NCBI RefSeq assembly: GCF_018448495.1
Contig: NZ_CP049902.1
Span: 806,001-870,000 of the forward strand
DNA from: Psychrobacter sp. WY6
GTDB taxonomy: Bacteria; Pseudomonadota; Gammaproteobacteria; Pseudomonadales; Moraxellaceae
Reading direction: 5' to 3'
Length of the DNA stretch: 64,000 bases
Under the pieces are notes generated by a model, which had not been told where the DNA came from, did no database searches, and worked only from the letters and a program-made list of their open reading frames with translations. Positions 10,329 to 20,591 of this stretch are shown here, one piece after another. The number at the start of each line of letters is the position of its first letter. The first letter of the stretch is position 1. The position numbers and the translations under genes are program-made.

Positions 10329-10733
10329 ATGAACCAACGTCTACAACGCTTAGCCGACCAAATTCAACGTGAGCTTGCTGTTCTCATTCGTGATGCAGTC
10401 AATGACCCTCGTTTGACTGGTTTTGTCACTATTTCCAGTGTCAAGGTTAGTCCTGACTTAGGATATGCTGATGTCTATGTCACCATCATGGAGCCTGAGC
10501 TTAACGATTCCATGAATAAGACCAATCATGAAGAGAGTATCAAAGTACTTAATAAAGCGGCGGGTTTTTTGCGTACCGAATTAAGCCATAGTCTCAAAAC
10601 ACGTACCACACCACGCTTGCGTTTTCATTATGACGAAGTGACTGCTCGTGGTAATTACATGATGGATTTAATCAGTAAAGCAGTTATTAAGACTGAAGAA
10701 AATGAGTCTGACGAGCAAGAAAACGAAGAGTAG
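10329..10733 (+). CDS. rbfA: 30S ribosome-binding factor RbfA
   Basis: RbfA is the KH-fold protein needed for 16S 5'-end maturation and cold adaptation. The 134-residue product begins MNQRLQRLADQIQRELA and has the conserved DPRLTGFVTISSVKVSPDL block. The LRFHYDE motif is followed by a variable acidic tail (EENESDEQENEE). The start follows AAGTAAGGTAAC. It lies directly before truB, as in most gammaproteobacteria. Confidence 0.96.
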   Translation: MNQRLQRLADQIQRELAVLIRDAVNDPRLTGFVTISSVKVSPDLGYADVYVTIMEPELNDSMNKTNHEESIKVLNKAAGFLRTELSHSLKTRTTPRLRFHYDEVTARGNYMMDLISKAVIKTEENESDEQENEE

Positions 10734-10749
10734 AAGGGTAAAAGTCGTT

Positions 10750-11825
10750 ATGTCTATCGCATCTACGCAAGCGGATAAAAAGTCTAGTAATCACTCTAAC
10801 AAGATTAAAGTCTCAGTGTTATTTAGTCGACAAGCCTCAAGGTATGACCTCTCAGCAAGTCGTATCGAAGGTGAAGTATCTTTTTAAATCGCCAAATCAT
10901 GATAGTAAAAAAGCGGGGCACACAGGGACACTTGATCCAATGGCAACTGGTCTATTGCCGATTGTATGGGTGAAGCGACAAAATTTAGTCATTATCAGCT
11001 AGATGCAGATAAATCTTATCAAGCAACTATTCTACTTGGCGGTCAAACTGATACTGGTGATGCCGATGGTCAAATCGTTGCACAAGCACCCATTCCAAAA
11101 TTTGATGATGTACTTTTAGACAAAGTCGCCCAGCAGTTTTTAGGTGCTCAGCAGCAGATACCACCGATGTATTCTGCACTAAAAAAAGATGGCAAAAAAC
11201 TCTATGAGTATGCTCGTGCGGGAATTGAGGTAGAACGAGCGCCTAGAGATATTGTAATCAAGGCCATTGATTTAAAAGCGCTTGATCATGAGAGAATTCA
11301 ATTGACAGTGACCTGTACTAAAGGTACTTATGTGCGTGTACTCGGTGAAGACATCGCCAAAGCGATGGGTACATTAGGGCATTTGACTGCATTACGCCGT
11401 ACGCAGGTTGGTGATTTCAAAATCAATGATGCGATTACTTTGTCAGACTTGGAAGCATTAGCGTTTGATAACAGGCAAGAGCAATTGATGCCGGTAGATG
11501 CTTGCATTAATATTGAAGCTGAGATGGTGTTGACGTTTGAGCAGTGTGAGCGTATACACATGGGTCAACGCTTGAATGTATTTGAGCAACTGACAGACAG
11601 TCTGCGCGACTATATTTCAACTAGTATCAGTCATCAGTCGTCTGTGTCAGAAACGACGATATCCAACTAGATAGTGATATTGTTAGTAGTGACGATGACC
11701 AACAACCCTTGATCCATGAGATTCCAGTTGATATTCGTTTGATAAATCAGCAAGGTCAGTTTCTTGGATTGGGTGCCGTAAGTCTCAACGGTAGATTGCA
11801 GCCTAAAAAGCTAATCCAGCGTTAA
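10750..11825 (+). CDS. truB: tRNA pseudouridine-55 synthase TruB (several frame breaks)
   Basis: TruB makes pseudouridine 55 in the T loop of tRNAs. The start ATG at 10750 lies 16 bases after the rbfA stop. After a variable head, the expected [13 protein letters not shown] block is visible across two frames. Next comes [15 protein letters not shown], which holds the catalytic Asp, then the main body from [12 protein letters not shown] through [18 protein letters not shown]. After a stop at 11668-11670 the protein continues in another frame to a PUA-like end ([20 protein letters not shown]) and the stop at 11825. At least four single-base breaks are needed. The C-terminal region is longer than in E. 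coli. Confidence 0.92.
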
Positions 11826-11910
11826 TGTTACGGTTCTTATATAACCCTCGTTTAAACACGATTTAGCTTACTAATAGTTTACACTAATCACATATCCTCA
11901 CATTTTATTG

Positions 11911-11943
11911 CAGGTTTCACCTATGGTGGAACCTGTTTTTTTT
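11911..11943 (+). terminator. Rho-independent terminator after truB
   Basis: CAGGTTTCACC pairs with GGTGGAACCTG (one G-T pair) around a 3-base loop, followed by eight T residues. Confidence 0.88.
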
Positions 11944-12200
11944 GTACTTTAGATCTACCGGATAGGAAGTCTGGATAGAAAAATAAATCGAACTAAGACT
12001 CTAAGAATAAGAACATAAAAAAATAATAAGATAAAAGTCATATATCAAAAATAAAAACTAGGTTCGAAAGAGAATATTTAATAGGAACAAGATGGGTCAG
12101 AGGAAGACTATATAGCCAATAATAATAACGACTCATAAAAATAAAGTATGAATAATAAAACAACTAAAAGAAAATCACTCATAACGAAAAAAGGAATATC
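11944..12200. other. Purine-rich leader before the PfpI gene
   Basis: There is no gene. The top strand is dominated by A and G, with runs such as AAAAAAATAATAAG, from about 11980 to 12200. AAGGAATATC before ATG 12201 is a good ribosome site. With 11826-11943, which holds only the truB terminator, this makes a 375-bp gene-free stretch. Confidence 0.5.
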
Positions 12201-12724
12201 ATGAAAACCATCGCTTTTTACTACACAATAACTTCGAGCAAGCAGAATACGAAGAGGTTAATAATCAACTCAAAGATAAAGGTTACAAGACACTTCTTAT
12301 AACCACAAATAAAGAAAAAGAAGTGCAAGCCATGCAGCAAGATGTAGACAAAGGCGACACCTTTATTGCTGATATTTTTGCAAAAGACGCAAGCATTTCT
12401 GATTATGATGCGTTGGTGCTACCAGGTGGTACTGTCAATGCGGATACGATTCGTGGCAATGAAGAGGCTCATAGTATTATCAATGCTATCAATGATGCAG
12501 GCAAGCCATTAGCTGTCATTTGCCATGCTCCTTGGGCACTTATCAATACAGGTATTGCCAAAGGTAAAACGCTCACTGCTTATCATACGCTGCAGATAGA
12601 TTTAGAAAACGCTGGTGCAAAATTTGTAGATCAAACAGTACAGGTAGACGGTAATTTGATTACCTCACGTAATCCAGATGATATCAGCAATTTCGTTTAT
12701 GCTATTGATAAGGCATTATCTTAA
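12201..12724 (+). CDS. DJ-1/PfpI family protein (one frame break near 12220)
   Basis: This is a class I glutamine amidotransferase-like fold of the PfpI/YhbO/HchA group, linked to protein or nucleotide deglycation and stress survival. The first codons (MKTIAF) and the rest (LHNNFEQAEYEEVNNQLK onward) are in different frames. One T is missing from the run GCTTTTTAC, a typical homopolymer error. The nucleophile elbow AVICHAPWAL holds the catalytic Cys and His. DYDALVLPGGTVNAD is the preceding conserved loop, and the end reads LITSRNPDDISNFVYAI. The length of about 174 residues is normal. Peptidase, deglycase or hydrolase activity cannot be told apart by sequence. Two tiny acidic genes follow and may form a stress operon with it. 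Confidence 0.9.
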
Positions 12725-12799
12725 TTTTTCTACCCACTTACTGAGTAATTAATTACTTATATTTCTTAAACATTCACAACTGTAACTGAGGAAAATATT

Positions 12800-12962
12800 A
12801 TGTCAAACTCTAACCCAAGCGATACCAAGCTTGAGCAACAACGTTCTGAGTCAGCAACTGCAGCGCTTAAAAGCCAAACTGAGAACAATCATACTGATAG
12901 ATAGTGAAGCCGCAGCAGATCGTATTGCAGACAATGTAAAAAACGCTAAAGAAGACAAGTAG
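12800..12962 (+). CDS. Small hydrophilic protein of unknown function (frame break near 12900)
   Basis: The start ATG at 12800 follows GAGGAAAATATT, a good ribosome site. The predicted peptide begins MSNSNPSDTKLEQQ, continues ATAALKSQTENN, and after a one-base shift ends EAAADRIADNVKNAKEDK at TAG 12960-12962. It has about 54 residues, no hydrophobic segment, and is rich in Ala, Asn, Asp, Glu and Lys. Such peptides are often intrinsically disordered or stress-induced in Moraxellaceae, but I recognise no named family. Without the frame correction it stops at 12904. Confidence 0.45.
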
Positions 12963-13105
12963 AGTATGTGACGTGTCATCCATAACAAGGTGACACTGAT
13001 ATATTTGCTGATTATCTCTACATCTCAATATCACTGATGACATTTGCATCTCAATGTAAAAAGTATAAAACAGCTACTTCAAAAAATAATAATTCAGGAG
13101 CTAAT

Positions 13106-13281
13106 ATGAGTAATTCATTGAATAACATGGATGAGCAAGAAAAAGAGATTGAAAGGCTTGCAGAGACATGAATCCTAGCGAGCATGCTACTCCTGATAGT
13201 TTAGCAGAAGTTACCACAGCTGCACCGCTTGAAGATGATGAACTAGGCGGTAACGCGACGGAAGATGACGTCAAGAAATAA
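13106..13281 (+). CDS. Small acidic protein of unknown function (frame break near 13170)
   Basis: The start ATG at 13106 follows CAGGAGCTAAT, a strong ribosome site. The peptide begins MSNSLNNMDEQEKEIERLAE and, after one missing base, continues MNPSEHATPDSLAEVTTAAP and ends DDELGGNATEDDVKK. It has about 58 residues, is strongly acidic and has no membrane segment. It shares the MSNS start, size and composition with the gene just upstream, so the two may be distant paralogues. A terminator follows at 13350. The function is unknown. Confidence 0.45.
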
Positions 13282-13349
13282 GCAAATTCTATTGCCTATT
13301 GACGGATGATTTAACTATAAAAAATAAATCTGACTTTACAAGTATTATG

Positions 13350-13379
13350 AAAAACTGCTGCTAGTTCAGCAGTTTTTTG
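13350..13379 (+). terminator. Rho-independent terminator after the small acidic genes
   Basis: AAAAACTGCTG pairs with CAGCAGTTTTT around a 6-base loop, with T residues downstream. It closes the PfpI and small-protein group. From here to the rpsO start (about 270 bp) I see only leader sequence. Confidence 0.8.
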
Positions 13380-13648
13380 TTATAATCACCGTCACATTTA
13401 CATTAGGTTGAGATCAGACATCGTGCTTCATAGACTGTCCAAAACGGATAGTTATATTAAGTGCTCTCTCATCGCAACTTATCCTAAATGGTCGTTATGA
13501 CTCATTAGCTTGTCGTACACTAGGTCAACTCTAGTAATGCAGGGTTGTCCTGAATGACGTGCAGGCTATTTTATTTACTATTCTACTGCTTTAGATCTTA
13601 CTCAAATTCGAGAATGTCTTAAAGTTTTTAGCATTGCCGGAGATATTT

Positions 13649-13915
13649 ATGCTAACTAATACCGATCGCGAACAAATCATTGCTCAATACCAACGTGGCG
13701 AAAATGACACTGGTTCTCCAGAAGTTCAAGTAGCTCTATTGAGTGCTCGTATCAACGATTTGCAGAACCATTTTAAAGCACATAAAGCTGACCATCATAG
13801 CCGTCGCGGTCTTATCCGTATGGTTAACACGCGTCGTAAATTGCTTGATTACCTAAAAGGTAAAGATCTTGGTCGTTACACCACGCTTATCAGCCAGTTA
13901 GGTCTACGTCGTTAA
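13649..13915 (+). CDS. rpsO: Small ribosomal subunit protein uS15
   Basis: S15 binds 16S rRNA early in assembly at the 20/21/22 three-way junction. The 88 residues start [20 protein letters not shown] and include [15 protein letters not shown] and [13 protein letters not shown] residues ([20 protein letters not shown]). The frame is open further upstream (13634), but ATG 13649 gives the family start and is preceded by GCCGGAGATATTT. The frame is intact. pnp lies downstream, as in most proteobacteria. Confidence 0.97.
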   Translation: MLTNTDREQIIAQYQRGENDTGSPEVQVALLSARINDLQNHFKAHKADHHSRRGLIRMVNTRRKLLDYLKGKDLGRYTTLISQLGLRR

Positions 13916-14035
13916 TCTAACGACAATAGTACGAGTGGATGCTAAAATAAAAGAAGCCATCATATGGTGCTATTTTAGAATTTTTGCTGATTCGCTTGGA
14001 ACTTGCTTGTTGCTATCGATAAAATAGATTTTTCT

Positions 14036-14070
14036 AAAAACGGTGTGGAATAGTTTCACGCCGTTTTTTT
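14036..14070 (+). terminator. Rho-independent terminator after rpsO
   Basis: AAACGGTGTG pairs with CACGCCGTTT (one G-T pair) around a 7-8 base loop, followed by seven T residues. Confidence 0.85.
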
Positions 14071-14661
14071 ATGCTTATTCATTTTCAAGATTGATTTTGG
14101 ATAGCATTGGTATAAAGACCAATTCAAAGTAGGTAATAGAAGTTTTCGTAAAAACAGTAACACTAGAGCCTAGAGCTAAGTGTTTTCTATCGATAATTGC
14201 TCTGTTCCGCAATTCATTGGTCAATGGCTATAAATCACTGTAAAATAATGCCTTGTGAGTTTGATAGTATATCTACTACATATATGGTGACTATTTATAA
14301 AATACCCGTTTCTTAGCTTATAGAATAGCTAGCTGCGCTAATATCCAACTCTCAAAAGCGCAGAAAAATAGCCTGTAGGGTTTTTAGCACCGAAGTCTTT
14401 TGACTTAAGGTCTTTTTGATAGTATTTATAGTAAAGCCAAAATTGAATGACCAAATATACACAATAGTACGATGTCTAGCACCGATAGGCATATGGAATA
14501 ACTAGGTAATGTTATTGGCACTGGTTGAGATGATTTCTGAGAGAAAGACTGTCAATTATTAGTCATATACACTAGTAGTCACATACACAGAGTTTTAATG
14601 AAAAATATCAGCTTTTTATAATGCTGATATTACTTTCGTCAGTCAACATTAGGAAGATTAT
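14071..14661 (+). promoter_or_regulatory. Long pnp leader with a hairpin just before the start
   Basis: This is 591 bp with no gene. AATATCAGC (14604-14612) and GCTGATATT (14623-14631) form a perfect 9-bp hairpin ending 30 bases before the pnp start. In E. coli, pnp is autocontrolled through an RNase III-cut leader hairpin, so a similar role is an inference here. A TATAAT hexamer lies inside the loop (14617-14622) without a clear -35 box. Confidence 0.45.
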
Positions 14662-16764
14662 ATGACAATGTTTAACACCATTAAGCGTGAATTTCAGTAT
14701 GGCAACCAACAGGTTGTGATCGAGACAGGTCGTATTGCTCGTCAAGCAAACTCTATCTTAGTACATATGGGCGGCGTTACGGTACTTGTCGCAGCAGTGG
14801 TAAAGTCAGAGGCTAAAGAAGGTCAAAACTTCTTTCCGCTAACGGTTAATTATCAAGAAAAAATGTATGCAGCGGGCAAAATTCCAGGTGCCTATGGCAA
14901 ACGTGAAGGTCGTGCAAGCGAGTTCGAAACCCTAACCTCGCGCTTAATCGATCGTCCGATTCGTCCGCTATTCCCTGAAGGTTACGTTAACGAAATCCAA
15001 ATTACGGCAACGGTTGTTTCATCAGATAAGACTCAGTCTGCAGATATCGCAGCCTTAATCGGTGCTTCAGCAGCATTGGCCATCTCTGATGCGCCATTCA
15101 ATGGTCCAGTCGCAGCTGCTCGTGTTGGCTTTATCAACGGCGAGTACATCCTGAACCCAACGATTGAGCAGCTTAAAGAGAGTGACCTTGACCTAGTGGT
15201 TGCCGGTACTAAATCTGCTGTATTGATGGTTGAGTCAGAAGCAGCTGAGTTGTCAGAAGATCAAATGCTAGGCGCGGTACTATATGGTCATCAGCAACAG
15301 CAAATCGTTATTGATAACATTGCTTCAATGGCAGAAGAAATCGGTACTGCTAAGCAGCAGTATACTGCCCCTGAGCGTGATCAAGCGCTTACTAGCAGCA
15401 TGAAAGAGCAGTTTGGCGAGCAAGTTGCTGACGCTTATACGATTACTGATAAGCAAGCGCGCTACACTAAGCTTGATGAAATCAAGCAATCAATTATCGA
15501 TGCGCTCGCTGGTGATGCTGAGTCAGAAACTTACGCTGATACAGTATCTGAGCTAAAAGAAATTTATAACGATCTTAAATATCGTACGGTTCGTGACAAT
15601 ATCTTGTCAGGTAAGCCGCGTATTGATGGTCGTGATCTTGAGACTGTTCGTGCCCTTGACGTACAAGTTGGTGTATTGCCATACACGCATGGTTCAGCAT
15701 TGTTCACACGCGGTGAAACGCAAGCATTGGTTACGACCACGCTTGGTAACAGCCGTGATGTCAACATGATTGACTCACTAGGTGGCACGATTCGTGACCA
15801 TTTCATGCTGCACTACAACTTCCCACATTTCTCAGTAGGTGAAACGGGCCGCGAAGGTATTCCAAAACGTCGTGAAATCGGTCATGGTCGTCTAGCTCGC
15901 CGCGGTGTACAAGCGATGCTACCGGATAGCGAACGCTTCCCGTATGTCATCCGTGTAGTATCAGAGATTACTGAGTCAAACGGTTCATCTTCTATGGCGT
16001 CTGTTTGCGGCGCAAGTTTGGCATTGATGGATGCTGGTGTTCCACTAAAAGCACCAGTTGCTGGTATCGCCATGGGTCTGGTTAAAGAAGGTGAGCGTTT
16101 CGCTGTCTTGTCAGACATCTTAGGTGATGAAGATCATCTTGGCGATATGGATTTTAAAGTTGCTGGTTCTAAAGACGGTATTACTGCGCTGCAGATGGAT
16201 ATCAAAATCGAAGGTATTACGCCTGACATCATGGAGCAAGCGCTTAAGCAAGCCCATGCCGGTCGTATCCATATTTTGGACGCGATGAATAAAGTATTGC
16301 CTGAGAGCCGTACTGAAATCAACGCTCATGCACCAAACTATGCGGTAATTGAGATCAATCCGGATAAAATCCGTGACGTAATCGGTAAAGGCGGCGCGAT
16401 GATTCGTCAGCTAACCGAAGAGACTGGCGCAGTTATCGATATCGATGATGGCGGCACGATTCGTATCTTTGGTGAAAACAAAGCGGCAACTAAAGCAGCT
16501 ATCGGTAGAATCGAAGCGTTGACTGCAGAAGTTGAAGTGGGCAAAACTTATGAAGGTACGGTTGCTCGTATCGTTGATTTTGGCGCGTTTATTAACGTCT
16601 TGCCAAACACTGATGGCTTGGTACACATCTCACAAATCGCTGAAGAGCGCGTTGAGAATGTTTCTGACTACCTAAAAGAAGGTCAGATCGTTAAAGTCTT
16701 CGTCCAAGACGTTGATAACCGTGGTCGTATTAAATTGACTATGAAAGGTATCGAACAAAGCTAA
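14662..16764 (+). CDS. pnp: Polyribonucleotide nucleotidyltransferase (PNPase)
   Basis: PNPase is the 3'-5' phosphorolytic exoribonuclease of the RNA degradosome and is important in cold growth. The 700 residues carry two RNase PH domains (about 10-220 and 310-540; second core with [16 protein letters not shown] and [10 protein letters not shown]), a KH domain ([17 protein letters not shown], near 560-610) and an S1 domain ([18 protein letters not shown], near 625-690). ATG 14662 follows AGGAAG at good spacing. A second ATG two codons later is less likely. The frame is fully intact. Confidence 0.98.
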   Translation: MTMFNTIKREFQYGNQQVVIETGRIARQANSILVHMGGVTVLVAAVVKSEAKEGQNFFPLTVNYQEKMYAAGKIPGAYGKREGRASEFETLTSRLIDRPIRPLFPEGYVNEIQITATVVSSDKTQSADIAALIGASAALAISDAPFNGPVAAARVGFINGEYILNPTIEQLKESDLDLVVAGTKSAVLMVESEAAELSEDQMLGAVLYGHQQQQIVIDNIASMAEEIGTAKQQYTAPERDQALTSSMKEQFGEQVADAYTITDKQARYTKLDEIKQSIIDALAGDAESETYADTVSELKEIYNDLKYRTVRDNILSGKPRIDGRDLETVRALDVQVGVLPYTHGSALFTRGETQALVTTTLGNSRDVNMIDSLGGTIRDHFMLHYNFPHFSVGETGREGIPKRREIGHGRLARRGVQAMLPDSERFPYVIRVVSEITESNGSSSMASVCGASLALMDAGVPLKAPVAGIAMGLVKEGERFAVLSDILGDEDHLGDMDFKVAGSKDGITALQMDIKIEGITPDIMEQALKQAHAGRIHILDAMNKVLPESRTEINAHAPNYAVIEINPDKIRDVIGKGGAMIRQLTEETGAVIDIDDGGTIRIFGENKAATKAAIGRIEALTAEVEVGKTYEGTVARIVDFGAFINVLPNTDGLVHISQIAEERVENVSDYLKEGQIVKVFVQDVDNRGRIKLTMKGIEQS

Positions 16765-16790
16765 TCGATATCTAATATAGTCAACATCTA

Positions 16791-16837
16791 AAAACCGCTT
16801 TAAGTCTCTCATCATGAGTGCATAAGGCGGTTTTTTT
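16791..16837 (+). terminator. Rho-independent terminator after pnp
   Basis: AAAACCGCTTTA pairs with TAAGGCGGTTTT around a longer loop, followed by a T run. The pairing has one G-T. Confidence 0.8.
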
Positions 16838-16892
16838 ATGGGTGTAAAATCTTATTTGCAGTAGAATATCTTATTAAAGTAACTGGTCTATA

Positions 16893-17483
16893 TCAAAGTG
16901 ATTGGTCTATATTAAAGTCTTTAGGAAGATGAATATCGATACGAACTTTAGGCAAATCTTGTAGGTGCTGTAAGAGTAACGGTAAGATATCAGCGTGCCA
17001 GTCTAACGCAAGTGAGCCTGCGTTTGCTAAATTGGCTGCGTTGGACACGTTAGCTCTATCATTTCGTGAGTGGTTATGAATAAGTGGGCGTGCGAGGAGG
17101 GCAATTCTACGAATACCTTGATAACGGATGAGCGGGATAAGCTGCTCAGATAAATCATTCAGCGCGGCAATCAACCATTGTGACCGTGTGGGGTGGTAAG
17201 GATGATTTGATACCACAAGATTAGCGATATAACTGGGCTGATTACCATTACTGCTGATACTTAAACCAGCTTGCTCAAGCGCGCGTTTATGCAGTAAGCA
17301 GCTGCCAACACTCAGACTGCCATCGCGGCATGCGCGATAGTAACGTTGATAATTATCAGCAAATAAAGTCTTAGCTTTTGTGAGAACAGGATCTAAAAGA
17401 ATCCCTGCAGTATTGACTGGTAGAATAAGCAGCTGCGCGCTACTATTTAAGATAGGGGCATGGGTTAGTTGTATATTTGCCAT
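16893..17483 (-). CDS. Macro-domain-like protein (DarG-related), catalytic loop degraded
   Basis: The 196-residue product aligns by eye with the macro domains of DarG-type ADP-ribosyl hydrolases. LLILPVNTAG matches the first strand and substrate loop. ADNYQRYYRACRDGSL-SVGS matches the FPENYKAYKKACKRGEL block. ANLVVSNHPYHPTRSQW matches INFPTKRHW. ALNDLSEQLIPLIRYQGIRRIAL and LALDWHADILPLL match the last helices. The catalytic GVMGKG loop is replaced by AGILLDPV, and the PPLGCGxGGL loop is replaced by a long Asn/Ala-rich insert. Loss of ADP-ribosyl glycohydrolase activity is likely (inference). No DarT toxin partner is adjacent. It is the last gene of the prlC-yheV minus-strand run. Confidence 0.6.
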   Translation of the reverse strand: MANIQLTHAPILNSSAQLLILPVNTAGILLDPVLTKAKTLFADNYQRYYRACRDGSLSVGSCLLHKRALEQAGLSISSNGNQPSYIANLVVSNHPYHPTRSQWLIAALNDLSEQLIPLIRYQGIRRIALLARPLIHNHSRNDRANVSNAANLANAGSLALDWHADILPLLLQHLQDLPKVRIDIHLPKDFNIDQSL

Positions 17484-17515
17484 TGTCAGCCCCTTGATAA
17501 AAGTCTAATAATTAG

Positions 17516-18037
17516 CTACTGTTTGTCGCCGTTTGTCTCGGCTTCTAATTGCGCTATTTGTTGTTCAAGTAGGGTGATTTGCTCTGCTTTCATATCAGTT
17601 AATTGCTTGTTCATCGTCAGTTGTTCAGCAGCCAGTTTTTCTTGTTCGGCTAAGCGCTTACGCTCGTCTTCTAAGCGATCTATTCTTCTTTAGCAAGACT
17701 ATCTGTTTCTGGCAAAGCCGCATTTAAGATCGCATCAGCATTAGGTATTTGATTAACTGTAGTTGTCTCATTAGTTTGACGTTAAGTCACTATTGTTTAA
17801 ACTATTGTCATTATTACCTAAGGACGTAGCATCTAATTGAGTAGCGCTATCTTGTTCGGTCGTCGGTGGTGTACTTTCGATAGGCGCAGTATTAGTGTCT
17901 ATCGAATTGTTTTTCCAGACCAAGTAGCCAATCAGTAATGCCGCTAATATAATAATTGACCACCATTTCTGGCGTGACTTAGTGGGCTTTTTTTTCAGTG
18001 ATTTGGTTGACAGAGGACGCATTTTTTGGCTTTTCAT
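17516..18037 (-). CDS. Membrane-anchored coiled-coil protein (two frame breaks)
   Basis: The start is MKSQKMRPLSTKSLKKKP, a basic cytoplasmic head, followed by one transmembrane helix (WWSIIILAALLIGYLVW, about residues 25-41). A Thr/Asn/Asp-rich periplasmic linker and then a coiled-coil rich in Glu, Gln and Leu (DERKRLAEQEKLAAEQLTMN and EQIAQLEAE) complete it. The first frame stops at 17771. The next segment (TTTVNQIPNADAILNAALPE) and the coiled-coil lie in two other frames, up to TAG at 17518-17516. The rebuilt length is about 173 residues. No named family was recognised. A terminator separates it from yheV, so it has its own promoter. Confidence 0.6.
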
Positions 18038-18092
18038 ACTATAGTCGATTTATGTTAGAAATGTAAGTAGCCATACTATAGCAAACTCAAAA

Positions 18093-18121
18093 TAAAAAGC
18101 CTATCTATTGCTAGATAGGCT
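18093..18121 (-). terminator. Rho-independent terminator after yheV
   Basis: On the minus strand AGCCTATCTA pairs perfectly with TAGATAGGCT around the loop GCAA, followed by TTTTATT. It ends the prlC-yheV transcript. Confidence 0.88.
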
Positions 18122-18150
18122 GGTAGCTATTAAGACTTGACGCTTAATAT

Positions 18151-18408
18151 TTAAGGCTTGAATTTTACTGTGCCGCTAGTACCAGTAGCCATAGCATCAC
18201 GTATAAGCTGATCTTCCGCATGGTTTTTGGCACTGATTGCATCAGGATCAGGGCGATGTTCGCTATGTCCACATAATGTGCATTCGATGTACTCATCAGG
18301 TTCTGGGGCGACGATGTTTATTTGTACCACCGCATCCATCACTTGACACTTAGGGCAGCGAACACCAGATAAAAACTGCCGCTTTGGTCGCGTTGATTGA
18401 TAGCGCAT
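18151..18408 (-). CDS. yheV: YheV-family putative zinc-ribbon protein
   Basis: The 85 residues contain two CxxC pairs (CPKC near residue 19 and CTLC near 43) separated by a typical zinc-ribbon spacing, then GHSEHRPDP and a charged tail. Start MRYQSTRPKRQFLSGVRCP fits the YheV family (KRFIAGAVCPAC in enterics). The ATG lies immediately after the prlC stop, so translation is probably coupled. The prlC-yheV pairing is common in Pseudomonadales. The biochemical role is not known. Confidence 0.8.
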   Translation of the reverse strand: MRYQSTRPKRQFLSGVRCPKCQVMDAVVQINIVAPEPDEYIECTLCGHSEHRPDPDAISAKNHAEDQLIRDAMATGTSGTVKFKP

Positions 18409-20591
18409 TTAAATCATTCCATGTGTTGTTGAGGCATTAGCAGCAGCACGGCCTTTTTTAGTATCAGCAAAACCGCTATGACGTAACAACGCATCGATAC
18501 TGGCACTGCGACCACGGAAGTTTTCAAAGTTGGTCTTGGCAGGGAAGCTACCACCGACTGATAGGATAGTATCACGGAAGGCTTTACCAGTGACAGGGTT
18601 AAAAATACCTTCTTCTTCAAACTTGCTAAAGGCATCTGCCGATAGCAGCTCCGCCCATTTATACGAGTAATAACCTGCCGCATAGCCGCCTGCAAAGATA
18701 TGACTAAAGCCGTTGGCAAAACGGTTGTAGTCAGGTGTCTGCATGATAGCAATGTCGTCTCGAACGCTATTTAGCGTGGCTAATATACCGTCATAATCTA
18801 GCGCTGGCGTATGCGCATGAATCAATAAGTCAAACAGTGCGAATTCGATTTGACGTAGGGTTTGCATGCCGCTTTGGAAATTCTTCACCGCCAATAACGC
18901 TGCAAGTTTGTCTTTTGGTAATGGCGCACCCGTTTCGACGTGGCTACTAATCAGCGCAATACCTTCGGCATCCCATGCCCAGTTTTCCATAAACTGACTG
19001 GGCAGCTCGACCGCATCCCATTCAACGCCATTGACCCCAGCGACATCACCGACCGTCACTTGGGTTAATAAATGATGGAGACCATGACCAAACTCATGGA
19101 ATAGAGTCAATACTTCATCATGCGTCAATAGACTTGGTTTGCCATCGAGGGCAGGGGTAAAGTTGCCCACCATAAAGCAGACGGGCAATTGCTGATGATT
19201 TTTTTCATCATAACTATAACGCGACTGAAAACCACTCATCCACGCGCCGCCGCGTTTACCACTACGAGCAAATAAGTCAAAGTAAAAACCACCAAGCACG
19301 TTATCATCAGCATCAAACAACTGATAAAAGCTAACATCATCGTGCCAGCGTGATACGAATGCCGTTTGCTCTTGGACTTTGATACCATATAGACGCTCAA
19401 CGATGGCAAATAACCCGCCAATTACTTTTGGCAGTGGAAAATATGGGCGTATTTCTTCTTGCGATAAACTAAACTCACTTTGCTTTACTTTTTCGGCGAT
19501 ATAAGCACTGTCCCACGCCTGTAACTCCTCAATACCGTAATCCTGCGCATACTTTTGCAACTGAGCTAAGTCTTGCTTAGCCGCTGGAGTTGCTTGCGTG
19601 GCCAAACTCCGTAAAAAGGTTTCTACTTCTGCCACGTTATCTGCCATTTTAGTCGATAGTGAGACTTCTGCATAATTGTCAAAACCCAATAGCTTGGCTT
19701 TTTGCTCACGTAATTGCAGGATTTGACCCATGATATCGGCGTTGTTTAGCGACTCACCTTTGGCATTGGTATGCGCATCAAACTCAGAAGCACGGGTGAC
19801 ATAAGCACGGTACATAGTCTCACGCAAACTGCGATCATCCGCATGGGTCATGATGGCAAATAAACAGGAATATTTAAGCTTGCCACGTAATAAGGACTTG
19901 GTAACGCATCGACTTCTACTTGCGTAAGCGTACCGTTAGCAAGCTGGCGGGCTTTATATTGTTCGCCAGCGTCTGCGAGTAGCGCCAGCCCACTTTCGGT
20001 TAGACCTGCCAATTGCTCTTGCTGCAGCGGTAAGGCATAAGCTTGAGTGGCATCCAATACGTTATCTGAAAAGGTCGCTGATAAGGTGGAAAGCTGACTT
20101 TGAATAGCCGCAAATTTTTCTTGTTCATTTTGGTAATGCGACGCCTGACAGCTCAAAACTGCGTAGCGCAAGCTCAATAGCCCGCGCTCGTGCAGGCTCA
20201 AGCGTAGCAAAAATGCTGTGTCATTGACGATGGTTTGATAGCGACTAAATAGCGGCTGATGCTGTCCCACTCGTGTGCCATAAGCAGATAATTTAGGTAG
20301 CAGTTCATGATGGACATGACGAATGTCGTCATTGCTCATGACACTATTGAGGTGCGATAAAATACCCCAACTGCGATCCAATGCCAGATTAATATGATCA
20401 AAAGTCATCACATCGGCCAGTGCTTGCTCAGCACTGATATTAGTCGGGCTGTTATGGCTGTCAGTATCTGCGCTCATCTCATCTAAAAATGTATTGGCTG
20501 CATCGATTGCACTGATGACATGGCTTTGTAATGTACTTGGCGAAACGTTGTCAAAATCGACAAGGCGTAAATCTGTAGGAAGGGTTTTCAT
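18409..20591 (-). CDS. prlC: Oligopeptidase A (M3 metallopeptidase), one frame break near 19855
   Basis: This cytoplasmic zinc peptidase degrades short peptides, including cleaved signal peptides. The N-terminal helical half (20591-19848, MKTLPTDLRLVDFD...) runs to SLNIPVYLPS. The catalytic half resumes in another frame at MTHADDRSLRETMYRAYVTR, a block that follows directly in M3 peptidases, so one base is missing at about 19857. The zinc motif HEFGHGLHH, with the conserved downstream ENWAWD (third ligand Glu), is intact. The length of about 727 residues is somewhat above E. coli PrlC (680). It heads the minus-strand run with yheV. Confidence 0.95.
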
